DNA of 64,000 nt from Anaerotruncus rubiinfantis (lineage in GTDB: Bacteria; Bacillota; Clostridia; Oscillospirales; Ruminococcaceae): contig NZ_FKLA01000009.1 in NCBI RefSeq assembly GCF_900078395.1, positions 533,305 to 597,304 on the forward strand. Direction: 5' to 3'. This document shows positions 1-8,685 of the stretch, piece after piece. Each line of letters starts with the position of its first letter. Position 1 is the stretch's first letter. The notes beneath the pieces are model-generated. The model worked only from the letters and a program-made list of their open reading frames with translations, had not been told where the DNA came from and ran no database searches. A program made the translations under genes and the position numbers.

Positions 1-813
1 ATCCTGCTCGATTTTGACGGTACGGCGCTGCAGAAGGACCAGACCTACATATCGTTCCGGAACAAGCACGCGCTGGATGCGGCAATGAAAAAGGGGATCG
101 AGGTGATCCCATCCACCGGTCGCAACGAAGACATGTTCCCCCCGCAGATCGCTGCGGATGAACGGGTCCGCTACTGGGTGACCTCCAACGGCGCGCGGGT
201 CGTGGACCGAAAGACAGGCGAGATAATTTACCAATCGCTGTTCACTCCCGAGGAGTCCGCCGAGATCCTGCGCATTTTTGAGGGCCAGGGGATCTATTCC
301 GAAATCGCGGCCGCGGGCAAAATCTATATGGAGAAAGCGGTCTGCGCGCACCTGGAAAACTATCCGGTGCCCCCGCACCACGTCTGGTTTTTGGAACTGG
401 GCAGGCAGATCGAGCTGGACTGCATGTCGGAGTACTTCCTGGAACACAGGATCGGCATTGAAAAGGTGAATATCTACGGCGTCCCGGAGGAAAAACAGCA
501 GCCGATCCTTGACGCATTGGAGAAAACCGGCGTCGTGGACGTGTTCGAGGGAGCCGGCGTGGACATCCAGTTCTTCCCGAAGCGGCTCAACCGCGTCGAG
601 GCGCTGGAGACCCTTTTCGGACGCCTCGGCATCGGATATGAAAACGTGATGGCGTTGGGCGACAGCACGCTTGACGCGCCGGCCATCGAAAAATCCGGCA
701 TCGGCGTGGCCATGGGCAACGCTTCGGACCGGGTGAAGCAGCTCGCCGACTACGTGACCGCCAGCAGCGACCAAGACGGCGTGGCGCAGGCGATCGAAAA
801 ATTCCTGCTTTGA
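1..813 (+). CDS. HAD-superfamily (Cof-type) phosphatase, 5' end cut by window
   Basis: Reading in frame from base 1 gives DFDGT, the HAD motif I with the nucleophilic aspartate, so the gene starts just outside the window; the internal ATG at 85 would remove this motif. Motif III lysine is in FFPKRLNR and motif IV is GDSTLDAPAI, followed by the usual Cof/IIB C-terminus (GIGVAMGNA). These enzymes hydrolyse small cytoplasmic phosphate esters. It is followed after 12 bases by a second HAD gene and then by an ABC importer, so the two phosphatases may act on an imported phosphorylated compound. That role is inference; the fold assignment is firm, the substrate unknown. Confidence 0.85.
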   Translation: MLLDFDGTALQKDQTYISFRNKHALDAAMKKGIEVIPSTGRNEDMFPPQIAADERVRYWVTSNGARVVDRKTGEIIYQSLFTPEESAEILRIFEGQGIYSEIAAAGKIYMEKAVCAHLENYPVPPHHVWFLELGRQIELDCMSEYFLEHRIGIEKVNIYGVPEEKQQPILDALEKTGVVDVFEGAGVDIQFFPKRLNRVEALETLFGRLGIGYENVMALGDSTLDAPAIEKSGIGVAMGNASDRVKQLADYVTASSDQDGVAQAIEKFLL

Positions 814-825
814 AGGGGTGAGAGG

Positions 826-1695
826 ATGGATCGGGAAATTTTCCCCGGCTATCGGGCTAACCATCAGCGGCTGGTCTGCATCGATTCGGACGGCTGTATG
901 TTCGACACGATGGAAATCAAGCACAAGGAGTGCTTCTGCCCGGCGACTATCCAGGTCTGGGGCCTTCAGCCGATCGCAAAATATGTGCGCGAGGCGTGGG
1001 AGTTCTGCAACCTCTATTCAAAGGATCGCGGACGCTCCCGCTTCCACGAATTGATCCTGATCTTCGATCTGCTGGCCGAACGGGACGAAGTGAAGCAGTA
1101 CCGCTTTACCCTGCCCGATATTACATCTTTTCGCAATTGGGTGAAGACTGCCCCGGTGCTCAATAACGCAGGGCTCAAGGAACATCCGGACGACCCGGTG
1201 CTGGCGCGCGCGCTTGCGTGGTCGCTCGAATCCAACCGCCGGATCGAAGAGATGGTTCACGGCATACCCCCTTTCCCAAACGCACGGGAAAGCGTGCAGC
1301 GCCTTTCTGGGGAGGCGGACATCGCAATCGTATCGGCAACCCCGCGCGAGGCGTTGGAGCGGGAATGGTCGGAACATGGGCTGCTCGCTCACGTCCATCA
1401 GCTCTGCGCGCAGGAGGATGGCTCCAAAAAGGAGTGCATCGGAGCATTGAAGGGCTACTACCCGGCCGGAAACGTACTGATGATCGGGGACGCGCTCGGC
1501 GATCTGGAGGCGGCAAAGGCCAACGGGTCGCTCTTCTATCCGATCCGGCCGAATCGGGAGATCGACTCCTGGCGAATCTTCCGCGAAGAAGCGATGCAGC
1601 GCTTTTTGGAAGGCAGCTATGCCGGCGCGTATGAAGCAGAGCTGATTGAGAACTTCCAAAGCGGGCTTTCCGATGTCCCGCCCTGGAAGCGGTGA
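826..1695 (+). CDS. HAD-superfamily hydrolase
   Basis: 289 residues with a good ribosome binding site (GGGGTGAGAGG) before ATG. HAD motif I appears as CIDSDGCMFDT near residue 20 (DxD), motif II as IVSATPREAL, a motif III lysine in DGSKKECIGAL, and motif IV as MIGDALGDLEAA. The long insert between motifs I and II suggests a large cap domain. It lies between another HAD gene and an ABC importer on the same strand, so it is probably co-transcribed and handles the imported substrate or a derivative. No specific family member is recognised; the substrate is unknown. Confidence 0.8.
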   Translation: MDREIFPGYRANHQRLVCIDSDGCMFDTMEIKHKECFCPATIQVWGLQPIAKYVREAWEFCNLYSKDRGRSRFHELILIFDLLAERDEVKQYRFTLPDITSFRNWVKTAPVLNNAGLKEHPDDPVLARALAWSLESNRRIEEMVHGIPPFPNARESVQRLSGEADIAIVSATPREALEREWSEHGLLAHVHQLCAQEDGSKKECIGALKGYYPAGNVLMIGDALGDLEAAKANGSLFYPIRPNREIDSWRIFREEAMQRFLEGSYAGAYEAELIENFQSGLSDVPPWKR

Positions 1696-1781
1696 ATTCC
1701 TGACAGAATCGTTTGTCCTCCGCGCGAGCCGCGGATTATTCGAGAAGAAATCCAAATTTTGAGACACAATAGGAGGATATT

Positions 1782-2920
1782 ATGAAAAGATTAATGGGAA
1801 TCCTGCTCGCAATCGTCATGGTCGCAGGCCTCGCGGCTTGCGGTTCGAACGACGCCGCCCCGTCCGCGTCCGCGGCGCCTTCCACGGCCGCTCCGGCCGC
1901 TTCCGCAGCCCCGGCACGGCCGCTCCGGCCGCTTCCGCAGCCCCGGCCGAATCCGCCGCTCCCGCGGAAGGGGAACTGCAGCCCACCGATAGCCTGGTCA
2001 TCTACACTTCGGCCAGCGCGACCGAGTATGAGCTGATCGTGAAAATGTTCAACGAAAAGTATCCTGACATTAAGGTCGAGGTCGTCAGCGCCGGAACGGG
2101 CGAGTTGACCAGCCGGATCAACGCTGAGAAGAGCGCGCCTTACGGCGACGTCCTCATCGGCGGCGGCGCCACCACCTACGAGGGGATCGCAGACATGCTC
2201 GAGCCCTATGTCACGACCGAGAAGGATATGCTCTTCGAGGACTTCACCTCTCCTGAGGGCCTGTTCACCCCCGAGTATATCAACGTCAACAGCATCATCG
2301 TCAACAAAACGATGATCGAGGAGCTGGGTGTGACGGTGGAAGGCTGGGAATCCCTGGCCGACCCGAAACTCAAAGGCCAGGTTTCCTTCGCGAGCCCGGC
2401 GGATTCTTCCTCCGCGCTTGAGGTCCTCATCAACATGCTCGCGGCCATGTCCCCGTCCGGCAACCTCGAGGACGGCTGGGAGTTCGCGGAAAAATTCCTT
2501 GCGAACCTGGACGGCAAGCTGGCGTCCGGCTCCTCCGCCGCTTATAAGAACGTGGTGGAAGGCGAGTATCCGGTCGGGCTCTGCAACGAAGACAAGACCA
2601 TCTCCTACATGAAAGCCGGCGCGGATGTATTCCCGGTCTATGCCAAAGAAGGCATTGCGCTGCGCGCAAGCTGCATGGGCATCATCAAAGGAGGCCCGAA
2701 CCCCTACAATGCGCGGCTGCTGATCGACTTCGTCGCTTCCAAGGAGTTCCAGACCGCGGCAGAGGCCGAGATCAACGTCCGCCCGATCCGCAAGGATGTG
2801 CCGATGACCACCGAAGGCCGCGTCGCGACGGCGGACCTGGTTTCCATCCCATATCCGAAGGATGCGAAAGCCTCCGACATCAAGACCAAGTTCCAGGACG
2901 TCTGGACATCCCTGGGCTGA
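1782..2920 (+). pseudogene. ABC transporter substrate-binding lipoprotein, split by a 32-bp duplication
   Basis: The start at 1782 follows AGGAGG and encodes a lipoprotein signal peptide ending in the lipobox LAAC. A low-complexity Ala/Pro/Ser linker follows. Translation then shifts frame because 32 bases are exactly duplicated (1884-1947). The remaining protein (about 310 residues, starting TDSLVIYTSASATEYE) reads without interruption to 2920. It resembles iron(III)/phosphonate/hexose-phosphate-type binding proteins (AfuA/FbpA class, cluster F). Deleting one repeat copy restores one continuous 368-residue reading frame. An ATPase and permease gene follow, so this is the importer's binding protein. 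Whether the shift is a real mutation, phase variation or an assembly error cannot be told from one sequence. Confidence 0.85.
1884..1947 (+). repeat. Perfect 32-bp tandem duplication causing a frameshift
   Basis: Bases 1884-1915 are repeated exactly at 1916-1947. The unit is GC-rich and codes for the Ala/Pro/Ser linker after the lipobox. 32 is not a multiple of three, so the second copy moves the gene from the frame of 1782 into the frame that ends at 2920. Confidence 0.95.
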
Positions 2921-2951
2921 TCGTGAACGGCATTTTTAAAAAGAACTAGAA

Positions 2952-2999
2952 TATGCGGGCCGTCTGCTGTCCATAGGTGTGCGGCAGGCGGCCCGTATG
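2952..2999 (+). promoter_or_regulatory. Intercistronic hairpin between binding protein and ATPase genes
   Basis: The arms 2952-2970 and 2981-2999 pair over about 18-19 positions in RNA (with a few G-U pairs) around a 10-base loop. No U-run follows. Such hairpins after binding-protein genes often protect the upstream message or partly attenuate transcription, giving more binding protein than membrane components. That function is inference. Confidence 0.55.
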
Positions 3000-3017
3000 A
3001 GTTTGGAGTGTGGTGTA

Positions 3018-4124
3018 ATGGCGGTATCCATCAAAATCAAGAATGTGATGAAAAAATACGAGAAGAACATCGTGATCCACGACCTTTCGGCCGAGATTGC
3101 GGGCGGGGAGCTGTTCACACTGCTCGGGCCTTCCGGATGCGGCAAGACGACCCTTCTGCGGATGATCGCGGGGTTCAACTCGGTGGAGGCCGGTACGATT
3201 GCGTTCGACGACCAGGTCATCAACGACATCCCGGTCCATAAGCGCAACTTCGGCATGGTGTTCCAGAACTATGCGATCTTTCCGAACATGACTGTTTTCC
3301 GCAACATCGAATACGGACTCAAAAATAAAAAGCTTGAGAAGGCCAAAATCCAACAGCGGGTTGAGGAGATCATGGAGACCGTGCAGATCACCCCTTACCG
3401 TGACCGCTATCCCGATAAGCTCTCCGGCGGCCAGCAGCAGCGCGTGGCGCTCGCGCGCGCCATCGTCGTGCGCCCGCAGGTGCTCTTGATGGACGAACCC
3501 CTCTCAAACCTCGATGCGAAACTGCGTATCGAGATGCGGGAGGCGATCCGCGAAATCCAGAAGAAGATCGGGATCACAACCGTCTACGTCACCCACGACC
3601 AGGAGGAAGCGCTTGCCATTTCAGACCGGATCGCGGTTATGAATAAGGGTGATATCCAGCAGATCGACATCCCGGAGCAGATCTACTCGCGGCCCTACAA
3701 CACCTTTGTCGCGGACTTCATCGGCCATTCGAACCACTTTGCCGGGACGGTCCTCTCCCAGCGGGACGGCATGACCGCCATCCGCCTGCAGACCGGCCTG
3801 GAAATCCAGGCGGCCGGCCTTGTTCCGCTGAAAAAGGGAGAGGAGATCCTCGTCTACGTGCGGCCGGAGGAGTTCATCTTCACCGAGCCGGGCCAGGGGA
3901 TGAAGGGCACCGTCACGGTCAAGCGCTTTTTGGGCAAATACATAGACTACCATGTCGACCTTGGCACCGGCGCTCCGGTCGAGGTCACCGCGGACACCAG
4001 CAGTGCTCAGCGCATCTACGCGGTGGGCGAGGAGGTGTCCCTCACCGTCAACGTCAGACGGATCAACTTCTTCTCCAAGGACTCCCAGCTGACCCTGGTG
4101 GAAGGGGTGGAAAGCCATGTTTAA
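3018..4124 (+). CDS. ABC transporter ATP-binding protein
   Basis: Start at MAVSIKIKNV (ATG 3018, GGAG eight bases upstream) is preferred over in-frame ATGs at 2979 and 2997, which lie in or beside the hairpin. Walker A is GPSGCGKTT, the signature LSGGQQQR, Walker B VLLMDEPLSNLD, and the H-loop TVYVTHDQEEA. A C-terminal TOBE-like regulatory domain occupies roughly residues 235-368. About 368 residues is typical of the PotA/FbpC/MalK type. It overlaps the permease gene by eight bases. It powers the importer formed with the neighbouring lipoprotein and double permease. Confidence 0.92.
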   Translation: MAVSIKIKNVMKKYEKNIVIHDLSAEIAGGELFTLLGPSGCGKTTLLRMIAGFNSVEAGTIAFDDQVINDIPVHKRNFGMVFQNYAIFPNMTVFRNIEYGLKNKKLEKAKIQQRVEEIMETVQITPYRDRYPDKLSGGQQQRVALARAIVVRPQVLLMDEPLSNLDAKLRIEMREAIREIQKKIGITTVYVTHDQEEALAISDRIAVMNKGDIQQIDIPEQIYSRPYNTFVADFIGHSNHFAGTVLSQRDGMTAIRLQTGLEIQAAGLVPLKKGEEILVYVRPEEFIFTEPGQGMKGTVTVKRFLGKYIDYHVDLGTGAPVEVTADTSSAQRIYAVGEEVSLTVNVRRINFFSKDSQLTLVEGVESHV

Positions 4125-5772
4125 AAAGGGCGTCCGCTTCGATTTCTGGGGCTTTGTGGGGCTGTTGTCGATCGTCTTTTTCGGTCTGTTCCTCATCATC
4201 CCGATTGGGCGTATGCTCCTGTTCTCTCTGCAGTCGACCGACACAATCGGGTTTACGCTGGGGAACTTCAAGACCTTTTTCGCCCGCCCCTATTACCGCG
4301 TGGCGCTCACCAACAGTGTGAGCGTGGTTTTGTGCGCGACCGTCCTGGTCATCCTGATCGGGGTGCCGCTGGCCTATATAACCACCTCGTTCCATATCCG
4401 CGCACGGCGTCTGATCGACATCCTGATCGTCATCTCGATGCTGTCCCCGCCGTTTCTGGGCGCGTATTCCTGGATTCTGATGTTCGGGCGCAACGGCTTG
4501 CTCACCAATATCTGCGAGCGCTTTTTGGGGCTCAAGGTGCCAAACATCTACGGCTTCGGCGGGATTCTGCTCGTCTTTGTCCTCAAGCTCTTCCCCTACA
4601 TCTATATGTACACAAAAGGCGCGCTCAAAAAGGTGGACGCCTCGCTTGGGGAAGCGGCCGAGAGCCTCGGTTACCACGGCGTGCAAAAGGTGATCAAGGT
4701 GAGTCTCCCGCTCATCCTGCCCACCATCCTTGCGGGCGGAACGATCGTTTTCCTGCGTGCGTTTGCCGACTACGGCACCCCGCGGCTGTTGGGCGAAGGC
4801 TTCAACACCCTACCGGTTATCGTCTACCAGGAGTGGGTCAGCGAGACCGGCACCAACGCCTATTTTGCTTCGGCAGTCGCCATGGTCATGATGCTGGTCG
4901 CCGCGATTGTCTTTTTGGTGCAGAAATGGATTTCCAACCGCAAAAACTATACGATGAGCATGCTCAATCCTCCGCAGCCCAAGCAGCTCAAGGGAATTTC
5001 CAACATTCTGGCCCACGGATTCGTCTATCTCATCGTTTTTCTGGCCACCCTGCCGCAGATCTATATCATCGGGATCTCCTTCAAGAATTCCAACGGCATG
5101 ATGTGGACAGAGGGGTACGGCCTCGGCAACTATCTGACCGTGTTCAGCAAATCCGCCACCTCGATTGCCAACACCTTTAAATTTGCAGTCACGGCAATCG
5201 TAATCGTCATCATACTGGGCACGCTCTTCGCCTACCTGACCGTGCGTAGGAAGAACCTGCTCTCCAAACTGCTGGACGTCTTTATCATGTTCCCATATGT
5301 CATCCCGGGCACCATCTTCGGCCTGATCCTGCTGATGAGCTATAACCAGGGCCCGCTGGTGCTCTCCGGCACCGCTGCCATCATCATCATCTCCTATGTG
5401 GTGCGCAGGATGCCTTACACGGTGCGTTCGAGCGCTGCCATCCTGCGGCAGATCAGTCCGAGCATCGACGAAGCCTCCACCAGCTTGGGCTACGGATCGA
5501 TGCAGACCTTCTTCAATGTGACGATGCCGGTGATGGTGCCGGGTATCGTCTCCGGCGCAATCCTTTCCTGGATTACGATTATCAACGAACTGTCGTCCAC
5601 GTTAATGCTGTATACCGGCAAAACCCAGACGATGACGGTCACGATCTTCCAGGAAATCAGCCGCGGCGGCTACGGTACGGCCGCGGCGCTTTCCACGATC
5701 CTTACCCTCACCATGATCACCTCGCTTCTGCTTTTCTTTAAGCTGACCAAATCGGAGGAGATCGATCTTTAG
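4117..5772 (+). CDS. ABC transporter permease, two fused membrane domains
   Basis: 551 residues containing two BPD_transp_1 domains in one chain, about 12 predicted membrane segments. Each half has an EAA loop contacting the ATPase: LGEAAESLGYHG and IDEASTSLGYGS. This double-permease layout is typical of ThiP, FbpB/AfuB and AEP-transporter families whose binding proteins resemble the lipoprotein encoded upstream. Together with the two HAD phosphatases it suggests import of a phosphorylated small molecule, or a metal, across the membrane. The substrate cannot be read from sequence. It ends 41 bases before a strong terminator. Confidence 0.9.
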   Translation: MFKKGVRFDFWGFVGLLSIVFFGLFLIIPIGRMLLFSLQSTDTIGFTLGNFKTFFARPYYRVALTNSVSVVLCATVLVILIGVPLAYITTSFHIRARRLIDILIVISMLSPPFLGAYSWILMFGRNGLLTNICERFLGLKVPNIYGFGGILLVFVLKLFPYIYMYTKGALKKVDASLGEAAESLGYHGVQKVIKVSLPLILPTILAGGTIVFLRAFADYGTPRLLGEGFNTLPVIVYQEWVSETGTNAYFASAVAMVMMLVAAIVFLVQKWISNRKNYTMSMLNPPQPKQLKGISNILAHGFVYLIVFLATLPQIYIIGISFKNSNGMMWTEGYGLGNYLTVFSKSATSIANTFKFAVTAIVIVIILGTLFAYLTVRRKNLLSKLLDVFIMFPYVIPGTIFGLILLMSYNQGPLVLSGTAAIIIISYVVRRMPYTVRSSAAILRQISPSIDEASTSLGYGSMQTFFNVTMPVMVPGIVSGAILSWITIINELSSTLMLYTGKTQTMTVTIFQEISRGGYGTAAALSTILTLTMITSLLLFFKLTKSEEIDL

Positions 5773-5813
5773 CGTCCCTCAAGAACCAGGAAACAAAACA
5801 CTTGTAACAAACG

Positions 5814-5860
5814 ATCATCTGACTCCAAGAAAAATTTTTCTTGGAGTCAGATGATTTTTG
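5814..5860 (+). terminator. Rho-independent terminator of the ABC operon
   Basis: A perfect 42-base palindrome (5814-5855) is followed by TTTT. It closes the HAD/ABC operon. Confidence 0.9.
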
Positions 5861-5933
5861 CGAACTGCTGGGATGCTCGGGATATTCCTCACATCTGGGG
5901 GATTGGTCCCGCTTGTGTGCTTTTTTCGACAGG

Positions 5934-5976
5934 CCGAAACGCCCATCGCTGGAATTTCCAGCGATGGGCGTTTCGG
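5934..5976 (-). terminator. Hairpin downstream of the leftward TRAP/hydrolase operon
   Basis: Arms 5934-5954 and 5956-5976 are perfect inverted repeats with almost no loop, placed 15 bases beyond the stop codon of the hydrolase gene. The T-run is weak on both strands, so the terminator role is likely but not certain. Confidence 0.6.
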
Positions 5977-5991
5977 TTTCCAAAGGGTGGG

Positions 5992-6741
5992 TTAAAGCTG
6001 TGATTTTAAGAAGGCGATGGATGTGTCGTAGACCTGCTGTTTCCAGTTCCAATTGCTGAACTGATGATTCGCTCCCTCCACAATCTTCACCTGCATCTGT
6101 TCACCGTACAGGTCGGCGTAAGGGCCCACAACATAGACGGGAACCTTCTCGTCCAGTTCGCCATGTACCAGCAGCACCTTGTTTCGGTAGCCTTTAGATC
6201 TTCCAATGATGTCCATCCCCCGCAGCTCGGTGAGGAACTCGGCCGAAAGCAGCAGTCCACCCACCGAATAGGCCTGCTTATAGCGGGTAGGCACCGCATG
6301 GATGCGGGCGCTGATGTCATAGTAGGCGGTCAGGCCGGGCGACCAGAGAGAGATTGCCTTCGGCTGGCGCAGCGGTGCCGCCATGCTGCACAGGATGCCG
6401 CCCAGGCTGTGTCCGACCATAAACATCTGTTCAGGGTCGGCAAACGGCTGAGCCGCTGTCCAGTCATAGATGGCAAGCGTCTGCTCCAGCTCAAAGCTGA
6501 CCCGTTTCTCCCGAAAATCCCCGTCGCTCTCGCCGCAGCCGTAAAAGTCGAACCGCACGCAGGCAAACCCTTCTTCCACGCAGCGTTTGGAGAAGAGGAA
6601 ATGTAGCCGGTCCATCCCTACCCGGTCAACTGAAAAGCCGTGATAAAAACAGACGGTTGGGAACGGGCCATTCCCGTCAGGGGTCATCACGGTGCCGCGG
6701 ATGGTCCTGCCCGCAACCACCACCTCAACATTTGTAAACAT
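5992..6741 (-). CDS. Alpha/beta-fold serine hydrolase
   Basis: About 249 residues from ATG 6741, preceded by AAGGGAG; the longer in-frame extension overlaps the transporter gene and has no binding site. The nucleophile elbow is VGHSLGG, the oxyanion segment FYHGFS, and the acid and histidine lie in VHGELDEKVP and EGANHQFS, in the right order for an esterase or acylaminoacyl-peptidase-like hydrolase. No signal peptide, so cytoplasmic. It is the last gene of the dctPQM operon, suggesting it hydrolyses the imported organic acid or an ester of it. Substrate unknown. Confidence 0.85.
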   Translation of the reverse strand: MFTNVEVVVAGRTIRGTVMTPDGNGPFPTVCFYHGFSVDRVGMDRLHFLFSKRCVEEGFACVRFDFYGCGESDGDFREKRVSFELEQTLAIYDWTAAQPFADPEQMFMVGHSLGGILCSMAAPLRQPKAISLWSPGLTAYYDISARIHAVPTRYKQAYSVGGLLLSAEFLTELRGMDIIGRSKGYRNKVLLVHGELDEKVPVYVVGPYADLYGEQMQVKIVEGANHQFSNWNWKQQVYDTSIAFLKSQL

Positions 6742-6760
6742 AACGGAAAACTCCCTTTCT

Positions 6761-8062
6761 TTATCCAATATAACCCAGCGCGCGCGGCAGGAACATGGTG
6801 ATGTCCGGCACAAAGATGAGCACGAGCAGCAATAGATAAAGCACGATAATCATCGGCAGGGTGTCTTTAAAGATCTCCTCAAAGGTGGACCCCGACACCC
6901 GCTGTGCTACAAACAGGTTGCCACCCATCGGTGGGGTAATCATACCGATACACAGGTTGATGACCATGATGATACCAAAGTGCAGCGGGTCAAACCCAAT
7001 GGCCGCGGCAATCGGTGCAAAGATGGGGGAAAAGAGCAGAATGGAAGAGATGGTATCCAGGAACATGCCAATCAGCAGCAACATGAGGTTGATGAGCAGC
7101 ATGATGACATATTTATTCTGCGAAACCGAGAACATGAAATCGGTCATCATGGTGGGGACATTGAACATGGTCAGCAGACGGCCGAAGGTGTTGGCCGCGC
7201 CGAATAGGATCATGATGGTTGCCGAGGTGATGCCCGCGTCCACCAGCGCCTTTTTGAATGCCTTCCAGGTCAGCGAACGGTAGACAAATGTGCTGACGAT
7301 CAGCGAGTAGACACAGCCGATGATCGCGCTTTCGGTTGGGGTAAATACGCCCGAGTAGATCCCCCCCAGCACGATGATCGGCATCAGGATCGCAGGGATG
7401 GCCCGCCAGAGCACTCCCAATTTTTCCTGGATAGTGGTCGATTCGCTGGCATCGGTATTGTAATAACCGCGCTTTTTAGAGACATGTTTGTTCCAGATGA
7501 TGAGTACTACGCCCATCAGCAGGCCGGGGATGATACCGCCCATAAACATATAGGAGACCGACACGCCCACGGTGATGCCGTACATAATCATCGGGATGGA
7601 AGGCGGGATGACTGGGCCGATGGTCGAGCCGGCCGCGATGATCGCGCCGCTGTAGCCTTTCGAGTAGCCCTGCGCCTGCATCGCGCCGCACATAACCCCG
7701 CCGATGGCAGCGGCGGTCGCGGGGCCGGAGCCGGAAATCGCCGCAAAGAAACAGCTGGCCACCACCGCCGCGTTGGCCAGGCCGCCGGCGCGTTTGCCGG
7801 TGACGACGTTGGACACGTCCACCAGTTTCTGGGCGATCCCGCCGCCCTCCATCAGGCTGCCCACCAGCATGAAAAACGGGATGGCCAGCAGTGAGAAGGA
7901 GTCGATGCTGGTGACGGTGGCCTGCGCAAGCATCGAAACCATATCACGCCCGGGGTAGAAGATCTGGAACACCGAAATACAGCTGATGCCAAGCGCCGCT
8001 GCAATCGGCACGGTGAAGATCAGACAGAGGAACAGGATGCCGAGCATAATCAGGATAATCAT
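6761..8062 (-). CDS. dctM: TRAP transporter large membrane subunit (DctM)
   Basis: 433 residues, very hydrophobic, with about 12 membrane segments and the DctM-family pattern (AAISGSGPATAAAIGG, IPPSIPMIMYG, ITPPMGGNLFVAQRV). TRAP large subunits carry out Na+-driven uptake of organic acids delivered by the periplasmic or extracellular binding protein. It overlaps the small subunit gene by four bases, indicating translational coupling, and is followed by the hydrolase gene. Confidence 0.93.
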   Translation of the reverse strand: MIILIMLGILFLCLIFTVPIAAALGISCISVFQIFYPGRDMVSMLAQATVTSIDSFSLLAIPFFMLVGSLMEGGGIAQKLVDVSNVVTGKRAGGLANAAVVASCFFAAISGSGPATAAAIGGVMCGAMQAQGYSKGYSGAIIAAGSTIGPVIPPSIPMIMYGITVGVSVSYMFMGGIIPGLLMGVVLIIWNKHVSKKRGYYNTDASESTTIQEKLGVLWRAIPAILMPIIVLGGIYSGVFTPTESAIIGCVYSLIVSTFVYRSLTWKAFKKALVDAGITSATIMILFGAANTFGRLLTMFNVPTMMTDFMFSVSQNKYVIMLLINLMLLLIGMFLDTISSILLFSPIFAPIAAAIGFDPLHFGIIMVINLCIGMITPPMGGNLFVAQRVSGSTFEEIFKDTLPMIIVLYLLLLVLIFVPDITMFLPRALGYIG

Positions 8063-8556
8063 GCGTTTGCCGCTCCTTTCCTCTTTTTAAAGTAGCCAAC
8101 CCGCCGCTGGACAATCCGCAGACCGCAGCCCGCCATCCCCAGCACGCCCGCTAGGTACATCACCCATTTGGGGCACCAGGGCATTGCGGTGAATACCTGG
8201 TACTGCTCGATGGTCATCTGCATGGTGATTCCGATGCGGTAGGCAAGATAGAAACAGTAGATGGTGGCGACCAAGTCGCCGATTATCAGGATGTACTCGA
8301 ATACCTGCGGGTTCTTTTTGGTCAGCAGCGAGACGGCGGTGACCTTCATATGTACATCCAGCATCCCCGCCCAGCTGATGCCTGCAAACGAAATCCACAC
8401 CAGCATCAGGCGGGTCATCTGCTCGGTCCAGGAGGTGGTGTAGGAGAACAGGAAACGGGTGACGATGGTGATGGTCAGAAGCACCAGCATAACAATCATC
8501 AGGATGATGATGACCCATTTTTCGATCTGATTATAAAACGGCTCTTTTTTATCCAA
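8059..8556 (-). CDS. dctQ: TRAP transporter small membrane subunit (DctQ)
   Basis: Four hydrophobic segments and the family motif TSWTEQMTRLMLVWISFAG. I favour a TTG start at 8556 because AGAGGTG sits seven bases upstream of it; the in-frame ATG at 8586 lacks a site. The protein is then 165 residues, normal for DctQ. It scaffolds the large subunit in the membrane. It is separated from dctP by a hairpin and coupled to dctM. Confidence 0.88.
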   Translation of the reverse strand: MDKKEPFYNQIEKWVIIILMIVMLVLLTITIVTRFLFSYTTSWTEQMTRLMLVWISFAGISWAGMLDVHMKVTAVSLLTKKNPQVFEYILIIGDLVATIYCFYLAYRIGITMQMTIEQYQVFTAMPWCPKWVMYLAGVLGMAGCGLRIVQRRVGYFKKRKGAANA

Positions 8557-8640
8557 ACGTATGCACCTCTTTTGAAAAAGGGCCACATGCGGCGCGGATC
8601 GTGGGACGCATGTGGCGATAAAGATGATAGAGAAGAAATC

Positions 8641-8668
8641 GGGTGGCTTTTTTGAGAAAAGCCACCCG
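8641..8668 (-). promoter_or_regulatory. Hairpin between dctP and dctQ
   Basis: Arms 8641-8651 and 8658-8668 pair perfectly (GGGTGGCTTTT with its complement). It probably stabilises the dctP message or attenuates read-through into dctQM. The second TRAP operon has a hairpin at the same place. Confidence 0.6.
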
Positions 8669-8685
8669 CGAGTTACCGAAAAAAC

